41,646 nt of DNA from Anaerolineae bacterium. Its GTDB lineage: Bacteria; Chloroflexota; Anaerolineae; Aggregatilineales; Phototrophicaceae. The notes below the pieces were generated by a model that had not been told where the DNA came from, searched no databases, and was given only the letters and a program-made list of their open reading frames with translations. The stretch is taken from positions 1 through 41,646 of the forward strand of contig JAJEFB010000047.1 in NCBI GenBank assembly GCA_022820665.1. Reading direction: 5' to 3'. This document shows positions 1 to 7,561 of this stretch, piece after piece (position 1 is the stretch's first letter; every line of letters begins with the position of its first letter). A program made the position numbers and the translations under genes.

Positions 1-68
1 GGGCGGGCGACCAGGTTGAGGAGACGGGGCCGCATAATCGTAAAATCTATCACCTGCCCCCGAAAATC

Positions 69-116
69 TAGTTCGGCGGCTCGGCTAACCCTAGGATAGA
101 AACAACCGCCGAACTA
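69..116. repeat. 11-bp perfect inverted repeat
   Basis: TAGTTCGGCGG at 69-79 is matched by its exact reverse complement at 106-116, with a 26-base loop. It is probably a hairpin or a small element end. There is no clear run of T after either arm, so I do not call it a rho-independent terminator. Confidence 0.6.
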
Positions 117-121
117 AACCC

Positions 122-165
122 ACACTCCGTTGGACAACTTATGTTGTTGTTGTCCAACGGAGTGT
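122..165. repeat. 17-bp perfect inverted repeat, 10-base loop
   Basis: ACACTCCGTTGGACAAC at 122-138 is followed after a 10-base loop by its exact reverse complement at 149-165. A stem this long and perfect is far above chance and should fold into a very stable hairpin in RNA. It is either a strong terminator for transcription arriving from either side or part of a miniature mobile element. The flanks show no obvious target-site duplication. Confidence 0.75.
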
Positions 166-204
166 TCATGGGCGTGGCGGGCGGCATGGTAGGTAAAACA
201 AGGA

Positions 205-233
205 TTCACCACAGAGGCGCAGAGGGCACAGAG
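205..233. repeat. Degenerate CACAGAG short repeat tract
   Basis: The tract contains three imperfect units of the form (c)acagaggc / gcagaggg / cacagag. Similar CCACAGAGGCACAGAG tracts are widely dispersed between genes in many environmental bacteria. The function is unknown. It is only about 30 bases here. Confidence 0.4.
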
Positions 234-273
234 CGTATATTTCGGGCGTCATATCATGCCACCGGTTGCGGGC

Positions 274-294
274 GGGCGGGCAGATTGCCCGCCC
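274..294 (-). repeat. Dispersed GTAGGGGCG-type palindrome, copy a
   Basis: GGGCGGGCA (274-282) pairs with TGCCCGCCC (286-294) around a 3-base loop and is followed by CCTACAG. Read on the minus strand this is CTGTAGGGGCGGGC, the signature shared with the copies at 19094, 21009, 28558, 29573 and 32551. It lies just downstream of the minus-strand operon ending at 334. Confidence 0.6.
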
Positions 295-333
295 CTACAG
301 GCTTTGTTTGCGTCTGTATTGTTCGCGCCGCGC

Positions 334-1248
334 TTAGAGGTCTAGCTTGACTGTGGGATCGTCAATGCCGACGCGTTTCAGCAGCCAGTCTATCTCCGCT
401 TCGGTGCCGGCGTCGATAGGGTTGAAAGGTTGCCGTGGCGTGGAATTGGCGATGGCGCCGCGCCGGCGCAGGAAGGCTTTGCGGATAGTCAAATTGATCA
501 GCGGCTGGTTCTCGTAGCGAATCAGCGGCAGGTATTTATCGAAGATGGCCTCGGCGTTGCTACGCCGTCCCGTTTTGAAGGCATCGTAGACCGCGACCAG
601 GATCTCGGTGAAGGCGAAGCCGGTCATGGTGCCGGAAGCGCCGCGATTCAGTTCCTCGAGCAAGAACATGCCGCCCAGCCCGCCGAAGATCTCGAACTTG
701 TCCGTGACTTGGCGGATAGCGTCGATTTTCTGCATGAGCGGCGGATCTTCCAGTTTGAGATAGCGCGCGTTGGGGATGGATTCGGCGATTTGTCCCATGA
801 CCTCGGGCGACATGAAGACATCGTTGACCGGCGGGAAGTCTTGCACCACGATGGAGCCGTCGATGCTGTCGGCGATGCGGCTATAAAGCGCCAGGATCGC
901 CGGATCGGATTTGTCTTCCAGGGGCGGCGGCGCGATCATCACGCCATCGGCGCCCGCGGCAAAAGCCGCCGCGCTTAGCTCGATGCAGGTTTCGAGCTGG
1001 CTGTGGCTGGCGCCAACCACGATGGGAATAGCGCCGGCGACGGTTTCCACTACGGTGTCCATAACAGCCTTGCGCTCGTCGACGCTGAGCTTTGCCGCCT
1101 CGCCCATCACGCCCAGGATGGTCAAGCCCCCAGCGCCAATCTCCATTTGAAAGCGCGTGAGGTTTCTGAGGCTGTCATAGTCAACCGAGTAGTCGGCACG
1201 GAAAGGGGTGGCCAGAATATTAAAAATACCAGTAATTCTGCCTGACAT
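334..1248 (-). CDS. Dihydrodipicolinate synthase (DapA)/N-acetylneuraminate lyase family aldolase
   Basis: The protein has 304 residues, the usual length for a (beta/alpha)8 class I aldolase of the DapA/NanA family. These enzymes cleave or form 2-oxo acids through a lysine Schiff base. The expected lysine is K165 in the motif YLKLEDPP. The second signature differs from true DapA: the usual GTTGE is GVMGE (46-50), and the YNxP tyrosine position reads QDFP (136-139). Lysine biosynthesis is therefore unlikely, and cleavage of an unknown 2-oxo acid in catabolism is more likely. It starts directly after the stop codon of the upstream amidohydrolase with GGAG eight bases before the ATG. It is the last gene of the 6569-334 operon. 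The family is certain; the substrate is not known. Confidence 0.85.
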   Translation of the reverse strand: MSGRITGIFNILATPFRADYSVDYDSLRNLTRFQMEIGAGGLTILGVMGEAAKLSVDERKAVMDTVVETVAGAIPIVVGASHSQLETCIELSAAAFAAGADGVMIAPPPLEDKSDPAILALYSRIADSIDGSIVVQDFPPVNDVFMSPEVMGQIAESIPNARYLKLEDPPLMQKIDAIRQVTDKFEIFGGLGGMFLLEELNRGASGTMTGFAFTEILVAVYDAFKTGRRSNAEAIFDKYLPLIRYENQPLINLTIRKAFLRRRGAIANSTPRQPFNPIDAGTEAEIDWLLKRVGIDDPTVKLDL

Positions 1249-2490
1249 TTATGTGGCTCCAATCATTTCTTTGCCGGCGATAAAGACCATTTCGATCTGC
1301 TCTAGCGCGTGCAAGTCGGCTAGCGGATCCCCCGCCATCACAATGATATCAGCATCCTTGCCGGCTTCCAGGCTGCCGAGCTTGTCCTCCAGCTTGTTGA
1401 GGCTCGCGGCGACGATGGTGGCGCTGCGCAGCGCGTCGTAATTGTCGCGCTTGATGCCGAGTTCGACCATGAACGCCAGTTCCGGCGCCACGACATCGTG
1501 CCCGACGACCGGGCTGCCGGCATCGGTGCCGAAGGCGATGGTCACGCCGGCTTGAGCGGCTCTGATCAGCCCGTCGAAGCGCGCTCTGCCGGCGACGGCG
1601 GCCTGACGCTCGGCGATCTTCCATTCCGGGATGTCATATTGTCTGGCCAGGTCGGCTTGCGATTGCATCACCAGCGGTGCGAAGGTGGTGACAATGGGGA
1701 TATCTTTGTCGAGCAGCAGTTGAATGGTCTCGTCGCTCATGGAACCGCCGTGTTCGATCACATCGACGCCGAATGCCGCCACCCGCCGGATGCCGGCGTC
1801 AAAGGTAGCGTGCGCCGTGATGGGCAATCCATTGCGATGCGCCTCGTCAATGACGGCATGCAGTTCTTCGTCGGTGAACTCCAGCAGGTCGTGGCTGGCC
1901 ATGATCTTGATCAAGTCGGCGCCGCCTTTGACCTGGTCGCGGACGGCGCGCCGCATCTCGTCTGCGCCGCTGGCTTCCCGACAGCACCAAAAGGTATGGC
2001 CGCCGGTCTGGACGATGGCTTCGCCGGCGATCAGCAGGCGCGGACCCGGGAAGATGCCCTGTTCTACGGCTTGTTTGGCGAAGAAATTGCTCTGGTTCAT
2101 GCCCAGGTCGCGCACCAGGGTGAGGCCCGCTTTCAAGCTTTTGATCATATTGCCGGCGCTCTTGTAGGCGCTGATTTCGGGCGGGTCGTCCAGTGATTGC
2201 CGCGCCAGATCGTGTACGCCGTCCCAAGCCAGATGCGCGTGCGAATTCATCAGGCCGGGCATGATCGTTTTGCCGCTGCAATCGAGGACTTGAGCGCCGG
2301 TTTCCCCCAGCTCGCTCATGCTGCCGACAGCTTTGATCGCCCCGTCGTCGATTTCGACGAAACCGGATTCAATGATCTCGTCGCCGCAGCAGGTCAAGAT
2401 GCGCCCGCCGGCCAGGACGCGGTGCGGCGCGGGCATATCGAACATCGGCTTGATGATCTTTTCGAAACGCCATGCGGGTGCTTCTGGCAT
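1249..2490 (-). CDS. Metal-dependent amidohydrolase (imidazolonepropionase/prolidase-like)
   Basis: The 413-residue protein belongs to the amidohydrolase superfamily subgroup that contains imidazolonepropionase-like and Xaa-Pro/arginine carboxypeptidase-type enzymes. The metal site is intact: H84 and H86 (NSHAHL), K195 as likely carboxylated lysine (LIKIMASH), H227 (ITAHA), H247 (EHGG) and D323 (GTDAG). A beta-sandwich composite domain surrounds the barrel, with the N-terminal part at about 25-75 and the C-terminal part in the last 50 residues. The start is supported by GGAGG six bases upstream of the ATG. No signal peptide is seen, so it should be cytoplasmic. It lies in the operon between an allantoinase-like enzyme and a DapA-like aldolase, suggesting it hydrolyses an amide or cyclic amide intermediate. 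The substrate cannot be named. Confidence 0.85.
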   Translation of the reverse strand: MPEAPAWRFEKIIKPMFDMPAPHRVLAGGRILTCCGDEIIESGFVEIDDGAIKAVGSMSELGETGAQVLDCSGKTIMPGLMNSHAHLAWDGVHDLARQSLDDPPEISAYKSAGNMIKSLKAGLTLVRDLGMNQSNFFAKQAVEQGIFPGPRLLIAGEAIVQTGGHTFWCCREASGADEMRRAVRDQVKGGADLIKIMASHDLLEFTDEELHAVIDEAHRNGLPITAHATFDAGIRRVAAFGVDVIEHGGSMSDETIQLLLDKDIPIVTTFAPLVMQSQADLARQYDIPEWKIAERQAAVAGRARFDGLIRAAQAGVTIAFGTDAGSPVVGHDVVAPELAFMVELGIKRDNYDALRSATIVAASLNKLEDKLGSLEAGKDADIIVMAGDPLADLHALEQIEMVFIAGKEMIGAT

Positions 2491-2578
2491 CAGTCGCCTC
2501 CTTCTTGCCGGCGTTACTTGTTGCTCGCTAGGCTGATTGGGCTATCTTGACATGGGTCTTCAGCGTTCGGCGACCCCG

Positions 2579-3982
2579 TTAGAATGCCAGACTGACCCGC
2601 GCCGGGTCGGGACGGACGAAGCGCCCGTCGCCGGGGGCGCCGACAATTCGACCATCTTGGAAGACTGTTTTGCCGTTGACGATGGTGCGCTTGACTGCTC
2701 CCTTAAAGGTCATGCCAGCGTAGAGCTTGTCACAATCGCGCGCTTTGCTGAAGAGCATATCGCCCCTGATGGTCGTTTCGTCATCCGGGTCGTAGAGCAC
2801 GAGATCGGCGGCGGCGCTGATGCCGATATGCCCGCGCTCGGGGTAGACGCCGAAGCGCTTGGCGCCGTTGGTCGCGACCAGGTCAACCGCTTTGTTGACG
2901 CTGATGCGCCCGGAGAGCGCTTCGTGCATCACGCCCAGCAGCAATTCCTCGACGCCGGGCGCGCCGGGCGGCGTCGCCCAGATATCGGTGCGGGCGCGTT
3001 CTTTTTCTTCGGCGGTGAAGGGCGAGTGATCGGTGGTGATAGCCATGACTGTGCCATCGATCAAAGCATCCCAAAGCGCGGCTTGGTCGGCTTCTTTCCG
3101 CAAGGGCGGGTTGATCTTGGCATAGGGACCGACCCGCGCCAGATCGTCTTCCGTGAAGAACAAATAATGAGGGCAGGTCTCGGCGCTGGCGGTGGATCCC
3201 GTGGCTTTGAAGCGGCGGAAGACCGCCAGAGGCTCGGCGCCGCTGAGGTGCGCGATGTGCAAGTTGGCGCCGATACTTTCGTTGAGCGTCAGCAGGGTAG
3301 CGATGGCCAGGGCTTCGACGTGCGGCGGGCGCGATTCGCCGTGCGCCGGCACGTCGTTGCGCCCCGCCGCGACAAGCTGCCGGGTATGCCACTCCAGCAG
3401 TTGGTTGTTTTCGGCGTGAACGGCGCAGACCAAGCCAGTCTCGGCGACTAGCTTGAGCGCCTGATAAAGTTCGGGCACTTCCGGCAGGCAAAGCCCTTCA
3501 AATTCGTCATCGCGGCCCTTGGGCGCAGAGGTCATAAAAATCTTGAAGGCGATAGCGCCTTGATCGACCATAGCCGCGATTTCGTCGCGATCCAGCAGAC
3601 CGGGCGCGCCATAGAGTCCAAAATTGACGTAAGAGTCGCGCTGTGCCAGCGCCTTGCGCATGGCGAAGACTTCGCCGGTGGCGCAGCAGGGTTTGGAGAT
3701 CGGCATCTCGAAGACGGTGGTCACGCCGCCAGCGGCGGCAGCCCTCGTTTCGGTGGCGAAGTCGCCGCGCTGCGGATAAGCCGGCGCGCGACAATGAAAG
3801 TGAATGTCAATGGCGCCCGGCAGCAGCAGTTTGCCGGATGCGTCGATGATTTCATCGGCTTCCATAGCGACGGAATCCGCCGCCAGGGCAACGATCACAC
3901 CGTCGCTGATGCCCAGGTCGAGGCGGGCGATGCCGCTTTCGAGAACGACTTCGGCGTTTTTGATCAAGGTATCTAGTGTCAC
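2579..3982 (-). CDS. Dihydroorotase/allantoinase-family cyclic amidohydrolase
   Basis: The 467-residue protein is a cyclic amidohydrolase of the dihydroorotase/allantoinase/hydantoinase group, which opens cyclic ureides or imides using a binuclear metal centre. Visible ligands are H61 and H63 (DIHFH), K147 (AFKIFM), H189 (VHAEN), H245 (HIAHLSG) and D318 (TTDHSP). The stretch SAETCPHYL (266-274) is typical of allantoinase and dihydroorotase and differs from the dihydropyrimidinase at 17580-19058. The gene starts with GTG, with AAGGA about seven bases upstream. No pyrimidine biosynthesis genes are nearby, and its neighbours (M20 deacylase, amidohydrolase, aldolase) imply a degradative role. Allantoinase is a reasonable guess, but no other allantoin genes are in view. 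Confidence 0.85.
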   Translation of the reverse strand: MTLDTLIKNAEVVLESGIARLDLGISDGVIVALAADSVAMEADEIIDASGKLLLPGAIDIHFHCRAPAYPQRGDFATETRAAAAGGVTTVFEMPISKPCCATGEVFAMRKALAQRDSYVNFGLYGAPGLLDRDEIAAMVDQGAIAFKIFMTSAPKGRDDEFEGLCLPEVPELYQALKLVAETGLVCAVHAENNQLLEWHTRQLVAAGRNDVPAHGESRPPHVEALAIATLLTLNESIGANLHIAHLSGAEPLAVFRRFKATGSTASAETCPHYLFFTEDDLARVGPYAKINPPLRKEADQAALWDALIDGTVMAITTDHSPFTAEEKERARTDIWATPPGAPGVEELLLGVMHEALSGRISVNKAVDLVATNGAKRFGVYPERGHIGISAAADLVLYDPDDETTIRGDMLFSKARDCDKLYAGMTFKGAVKRTIVNGKTVFQDGRIVGAPGDGRFVRPDPARVSLAF

Positions 3983-4022
3983 AGTCTTTTCCTTACGCGA
4001 TGGTTACGCAATGGAGAGTCGT

Positions 4023-5177
4023 TCAGTTGGCGCGGTAGAGCGTCCGCCGCAGAAAATCCAGCAGGATCTCCGTGGTTGCCTGGTATTCCGCCAGTTCAAC
4101 GTGTTCATCGTAGGCATGAGCCGCTTCGTAACTGCCGGGACCGAAGATGATCATATCTCCGCGCGCCAGGTCCATGAGATGTTTGGCGTCGCTGCCGGGC
4201 AGGTAGCCGATGGGACCCGGGTCCGCCTTGATTTGCTCCCGCACGCAGGACAAGAAGGTCTGTCCCAATTCTGTATCCAGCCCCGAGTCGAACCAGCGGG
4301 AATATACGAAGCTATCGATGTCCGCTGTCGCGGGCGCTATATCGACCGCTTCGACGACGGCTTTCAATTCGGCGATGACCGCCTGTGGGTCTTCGCGCGG
4401 GATCATGCGGCGATCAAGATTGATATGGCAGGCATCCGGCACGGCGTTGGCGGTGCTGCCCCCCGCGATCACACCGATGTTGCAAGTGGGAACGCCGACC
4501 ACCGGGTGAACTCGATTCGCCAGCTCGTTATGATAGTTGTCCAGCGCCGCGATCAGTTTCGACATGGCGACGATGGCGTTGACGCCGCGATCGGGATTGG
4601 TGGCGTGTACGGCTTTGCCGTGCGTATGCACGGAAGCGCGCATGACGCCTTTGTGCGCGGTCGCGACTTTGTTGCCGGTTTGTTCGCCGACCACGATGAA
4701 GTCGCAGCCGGGCAGGCGCCCGTTATCCGCTAGCCACTTGGTGCCCAGTTGGCCGCCGACTTCTTCTTCGGCGGCGGCGACCAGGATCAGCGTTCCATCC
4801 AGGGACTCTTGTTGGGCGGCGTCAGCCATCGCCAGCATCATGGAAGCCAGGGGCGCTTTGTCGTCGATGCTGCCCTTGCCATAGAGCGCGCCATCCTTCA
4901 CTAAGCCGGCGTAGGGATCGACATGCCATTTCTCGGCTTCGTTCTTGGCGATGGGTACGGTATCAATATGCGCATGCAGCATGATCACCGGCGAGCCCCC
5001 GCCCAGCGTGGCGATGGTGTTGCGCGCCTCGGGTTTGGCTTCGGGCGCCGGCGTACGCAGTTCACAACCAATGGCGCGCATTTCACTCGCGACAAAATCG
5101 GCGATAGCGCGGGTGTCGCCTGGCGGGTTAGGGGAGGGGATCTGCACCAGCCGCTGCAGCAGTTCAATGCTATCCAT
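4023..5177 (-). CDS. M20 family metallohydrolase (acetylornithine deacetylase/succinyl-diaminopimelate desuccinylase-like)
   Basis: The 384-residue zinc hydrolase is of the M20/ArgE/DapE/carboxypeptidase G2 type, cleaving an N-acyl or N-carbamoyl amide bond. Metal and catalytic residues are in place: H70 and D72 (HAHIDTVP), D105 (GKGSIDD), the E138-E139 pair (AAEEEVGG), E165 (VGEQTG) and a C-terminal His in EAAHAYDEHVEL. The dimerisation lid domain occupies roughly 175-290. An in-frame extension upstream to 5516 is possible, but it only reads antisense through the VOC gene. The ATG at 5177 follows AGGGA at the right distance. It sits between a ureide-opening enzyme and a VOC protein, which fits hydrolysis of an acyl or carbamoyl amino acid made by ring opening. 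Confidence 0.88.
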   Translation of the reverse strand: MDSIELLQRLVQIPSPNPPGDTRAIADFVASEMRAIGCELRTPAPEAKPEARNTIATLGGGSPVIMLHAHIDTVPIAKNEAEKWHVDPYAGLVKDGALYGKGSIDDKAPLASMMLAMADAAQQESLDGTLILVAAAEEEVGGQLGTKWLADNGRLPGCDFIVVGEQTGNKVATAHKGVMRASVHTHGKAVHATNPDRGVNAIVAMSKLIAALDNYHNELANRVHPVVGVPTCNIGVIAGGSTANAVPDACHINLDRRMIPREDPQAVIAELKAVVEAVDIAPATADIDSFVYSRWFDSGLDTELGQTFLSCVREQIKADPGPIGYLPGSDAKHLMDLARGDMIIFGPGSYEAAHAYDEHVELAEYQATTEILLDFLRRTLYRAN

Positions 5178-5221
5178 GTTTATCCCTGGCGCAGCGCGAC
5201 TTGAGATCTCGAAGGCACAGT

Positions 5222-5686
5222 CTAAATGCCTTTGACGGACTTGTATTCTTCCAGTTCTTCCGGCGTATAGACTTGCATCAGTTCCAGTTCGACGCCGCCG
5301 GCTTCTTGCTCCAGAAAGGCGACCCAGCCTTCGGGATGCACGTGGCTGCCTTTGACCTTGCAAGCGGCGCATTCTTTCAAAGTAGCGCCTTTGGCTTGGG
5401 CGTCCTCCAGAGCCTCGTCGATATTCGGCACAGCGTAACAGATATGATGCAAGCCTTCGTAGCCGCGCTCCTTGATCCAGGCGTCGTAGCGCCCGCCTTC
5501 GTCCATGGATTGGCACAACTGATACTCGACATCGCCCACGTTGAAGATGGCGACGACATTGCGGGACTTGTCGTATTCGTGAACCTCGGCATCGTGACCG
5601 ACGCCGATGAAGTCTTGATAATGCCCCAAAGCGCTCCTGGCGTCAGCCACCGCGAAAGCCATGTGCTTGATGTATCGTCCTTCCAT
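5222..5686 (-). CDS. VOC family protein (methylmalonyl-CoA epimerase/glyoxalase-like)
   Basis: The 154-residue protein has two beta-alpha-beta-beta-beta modules typical of the vicinal oxygen chelate fold. Candidate metal ligands match methylmalonyl-CoA epimerase: H8 (IKHMAF), Q56 (EYQLCQ), H81 (LHHICYAV) and E135 (VELELMQ). An upstream ATG at 5713 overlaps the stop of the nitroreductase gene, but the strong GGGAGGGG sequence lies six bases before the ATG at 5686, which is therefore chosen. VOC proteins isomerise, epimerise or cleave substrates through metal-bound vicinal oxygens. In this operon it could epimerise or rearrange an intermediate before the hydrolytic steps. The substrate is unknown. 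Confidence 0.85.
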   Translation of the reverse strand: MEGRYIKHMAFAVADARSALGHYQDFIGVGHDAEVHEYDKSRNVVAIFNVGDVEYQLCQSMDEGGRYDAWIKERGYEGLHHICYAVPNIDEALEDAQAKGATLKECAACKVKGSHVHPEGWVAFLEQEAGGVELELMQVYTPEELEEYKSVKGI

Positions 5687-5709
5687 TCCTACCCCTCCCG
5701 AAAAACTCG

Positions 5710-6249
5710 TCATTCGTTGTCGAATCGCTCCCAGTGCGTCAGATCGCGCCAGGTGATTTTCTTCCAGCCGCGCATGCCCGCGCGCGCAACCTCCGCCTTG
5801 TGCCCGATACAGATGAACATCTCCGGCGAATAGCTGCCCGGCAAGTTCAGGATCACCTTGATCGCTTCTTTGCTGAAGGAAGTGACGGGACCCGACGCCA
5901 AGCCAATGGCGTGCGCCGCCAGCATCATTGTTTGGGCGGCGCCGCCGACATCAATGAGCGAGGTGCGGTCGGTATGGGGCAGCTTGTGCTGCTCGATAAT
6001 CGCCCAGTTGATGCAGATCAAGATGAGAACCGGGGCTTTTTGGAACATGCCCGGCGCCACCAGGCGGATCAATCGCCGCGTTTCCGGATCTTCTACGACG
6101 ACATAGCGAATCGGGCGCAAGTTGCCGCCGGTGGGCGCCCAGCGCGCCGCTTCCAATATTGTCTCGACTGCCTCGCGCTCGACAGCTTCGTCAGTCATCT
6201 CGCGCACGACTCGACGGGTTCTGATGTTGTTGAGGACATGCTCGCTCAT
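5710..6249 (-). CDS. Nitroreductase-family FMN flavoprotein
   Basis: The 179-residue protein is a typical short member of the nitroreductase superfamily, which are FMN-dependent homodimers. Visible signatures are the N-terminal phosphate-binding RTRRVVREMTDE (10-21), the APTGGNLRP loop (38-46) and GLASGPVTSF (116-125). Family members reduce nitro groups, enones, flavins or iodotyrosine, or cleave rings, so the reaction cannot be read from sequence. Its stop lies 23 bases before the VOC gene and its start overlaps the preceding small gene by ATGA, so the three are translationally coupled. Its position at the head of a hydrolase operon suggests it performs the first redox step on the substrate. 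Confidence 0.88.
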   Translation of the reverse strand: MSEHVLNNIRTRRVVREMTDEAVEREAVETILEAARWAPTGGNLRPIRYVVVEDPETRRLIRLVAPGMFQKAPVLILICINWAIIEQHKLPHTDRTSLIDVGGAAQTMMLAAHAIGLASGPVTSFSKEAIKVILNLPGSYSPEMFICIGHKAEVARAGMRGWKKITWRDLTHWERFDNE

Positions 6250-6569
6250 GGAGAGGCGCTCTCCGCGCCGCTATGGCGCAGCAGACATCCCGCCACTTCC
6301 CGGCAGAGGTGATCCAAGCCGTCTTTATAAGTCTCGACATCGGACATAGCCATGTGCATCTCGGGGATGCGTTCGATGCTGTCTTGCAGGAAGGCTTTGG
6401 ACTTGTCGGAAGAACGTTCCAGCATCATCGCGCTGAGCCGTTCAGTCGCCGTCAGCAAGCGCAGGGGACCGTAGTGCGCCGGCTCGTCCATCTGTATCCG
6501 CGCTGAACTGATCAGCAGTGCCAGCAGCTCCACCGCTTCGGTCTCGGTCAATACCCAGTTTTCGCTCAC
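6246..6569 (-). CDS. Small helical protein, DUF6092-like
   Basis: The predicted product is a 107-residue, mostly alpha-helical acidic protein with no signal peptide or membrane segment. It resembles small proteins that I recall as DUF6092: an ELLALLISSAR helix, then DEPAHYGPLRLL, then a final amphipathic helix. It begins with GTG, with GGAG eight bases upstream, and its stop overlaps the nitroreductase start by ATGA. The 4-base overlap with an FMN enzyme suggests a partner or subunit. It is the promoter-proximal gene of the 6569-334 operon. The family name is from memory; function is unknown. Confidence 0.65.
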   Translation of the reverse strand: MSENWVLTETEAVELLALLISSARIQMDEPAHYGPLRLLTATERLSAMMLERSSDKSKAFLQDSIERIPEMHMAMSDVETYKDGLDHLCREVAGCLLRHSGAESASP

Positions 6570-6871
6570 AAGTTGGACTCCAGGATCTCAATTGTCCGGT
6601 ATTCGGCCGGCTGACAGGCTCGCGTAGAGCGCGCCGACACAGACCTTCGCCAGTAGCTGTGACCTTACGCTTGTGTACGCTGTGAGCCGGCGTCGCTTGA
6701 CATGTCACAAGCCGTCAATTAGAATCGCCAAAATCTCTGCGATTGTCTACAATCTACAGACGACCGGATTATAGGAAGCGCTCGGTTCGCTGTCAAGTCC
6801 GCTGGATTCTCGTGGTAGTGCGTCAGGCGCCGGCAGCCGACCGCGATACCAGCGCGCACTTGAACTGGCGC
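6570..6871. promoter_or_regulatory. Divergent intergenic region between two catabolic operons
   Basis: The region separates the minus-strand operon starting at 6569 from the plus-strand GntR operon starting at 6872. It contains a perfect FCD-type GntR operator at 6741-6754 and a perfect 10-bp palindrome TGACATGTCA at 6697-6706. A possible minus-strand -35 (TTGACG) lies near 6711-6716, but I find no good partner -10. A plus-strand TATAGG at 6770-6775 could be a -10 for the GntR operon. Shared regulation of both operons by the GntR protein is likely but inferred. Confidence 0.55.
6741..6754. promoter_or_regulatory. GntR/FCD operator palindrome
   Basis: GATTGTCTACAATC is a perfect 6+2+6 palindrome. 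FCD-subfamily GntR regulators commonly bind sites of the form ATTGTNNACAAT. It lies 118 bases upstream of a gene encoding such a regulator and about 170 bases upstream of the divergent operon. Autoregulation plus control of the divergent genes is the natural reading. Confidence 0.65.
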
Positions 6872-7561
6872 ATGAAACCGAATTTACCGCAAATCAAGAA
6901 TTTGTCCATCCGAGAGCAGACGCTCGACACCCTGCGGGAAGCCATCCTCACGGGCGAGCTCAAGCCCGGTCATTCGCTGATCGAGATGGACTTGTCGCGG
7001 CAATTGGGCGTCAGCCGAGCGCCGATACGAGAAGCGCTGCGGATCCTCAATTCGGAGGGATTGATCGAAACGATTCCTTACCACGGCACCACGGTGCGGC
7101 GCTTGACGCGAACGGACATTGAAGAGATTTACAGTATGCGGAGCCTGTTGGAGAGCTTCGCGGTTGAACAAGTTATACGGGCGCGGAATCCCGAGCATTT
7201 GCAGCGCTTGCGCGATATTGTCGAAGACATGATTATGGCTGGCAGGGATAACAATATTAATACAGTCAATATACTTGATCGCGATTTTCATGACGCCTTG
7301 ATCGAGATGAGCGGCCATAGCCTCTTGCTTTCCATGTGGCAAACAGTGGCGATGAAAGCGCGTCAGGTGATGGCTTTGGTCAATCGGCGCAATACTGATC
7401 TCACGCAAATCGCCCGCAATCATCTGCCGCTGCTGGACGCGATGGATCAAGGCGATATTCCGAAGGCTATCGAATTGCTGCGAGCCCACATCGCCTCAGC
7501 CGGCGACCTGGTCGCCGAAGATTGGCAAAGGGATAGCGCGGCGCTGGACGAAGAAACATGA
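6872..7561 (+). CDS. GntR family transcriptional regulator, FCD subfamily
   Basis: The 229-residue protein has an N-terminal winged helix (about 11-78; the LGVSRAPIREALRIL segment is the recognition helix region) and a C-terminal all-helical FCD ligand domain. The FCD metal-binding residues are visible: D136 and H140 (DRDFH), H184 (ARNHL) and H206 (RAHI). Such regulators sense small carboxylates or sugar acids and usually repress catabolic operons. The ORF could be extended upstream to 6743, but the extra residues have no homology and would cover the operator, so the ATG at 6872 is taken. Its stop overlaps the next gene by ATGA, so it is co-transcribed with the enzymes it probably controls. 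Confidence 0.9.
   Translation: MKPNLPQIKNLSIREQTLDTLREAILTGELKPGHSLIEMDLSRQLGVSRAPIREALRILNSEGLIETIPYHGTTVRRLTRTDIEEIYSMRSLLESFAVEQVIRARNPEHLQRLRDIVEDMIMAGRDNNINTVNILDRDFHDALIEMSGHSLLLSMWQTVAMKARQVMALVNRRNTDLTQIARNHLPLLDAMDQGDIPKAIELLRAHIASAGDLVAEDWQRDSAALDEET

Larger units (their letters stand above)
1..333. other. Gene-free start of window with several inverted repeats
   Basis: No convincing gene is seen. The stretch holds an 11-bp perfect inverted repeat (69-79 with 106-116), a 17-bp perfect inverted repeat (122-138 with 149-165), a decayed tract of CACAGAG-type units (205-233) and a GC-rich dispersed palindrome (274-294). A short reading frame beginning at 141 starts inside the loop of the 17-bp palindrome and has no recognisable content, so it is not called. 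The hairpins lie downstream of the minus-strand operon that ends at 334 and could serve transcription termination. Confidence 0.6.

Noticed and set aside
205..233. CRISPR-like or tandem-repeat array
   Set aside because: Only three short imperfect units without spacers; a common dispersed repeat tract, not an array.
141..350. Short plus-strand reading frame at the window start
   Set aside because: It begins inside the loop of a perfect palindrome, crosses two repeat tracts and has no protein-like composition or ribosome binding site.
334..1248. Annotation as lysine-biosynthetic dapA
   Set aside because: The substrate motifs GTTGE and YNxP are not conserved, and the gene lies at the end of a catabolic operon.
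2579..3982. Annotation as biosynthetic dihydroorotase (pyrC)
   Set aside because: Motifs fit the wider dihydroorotase/allantoinase group, but no pyrimidine biosynthesis genes are nearby and all neighbours are catabolic.
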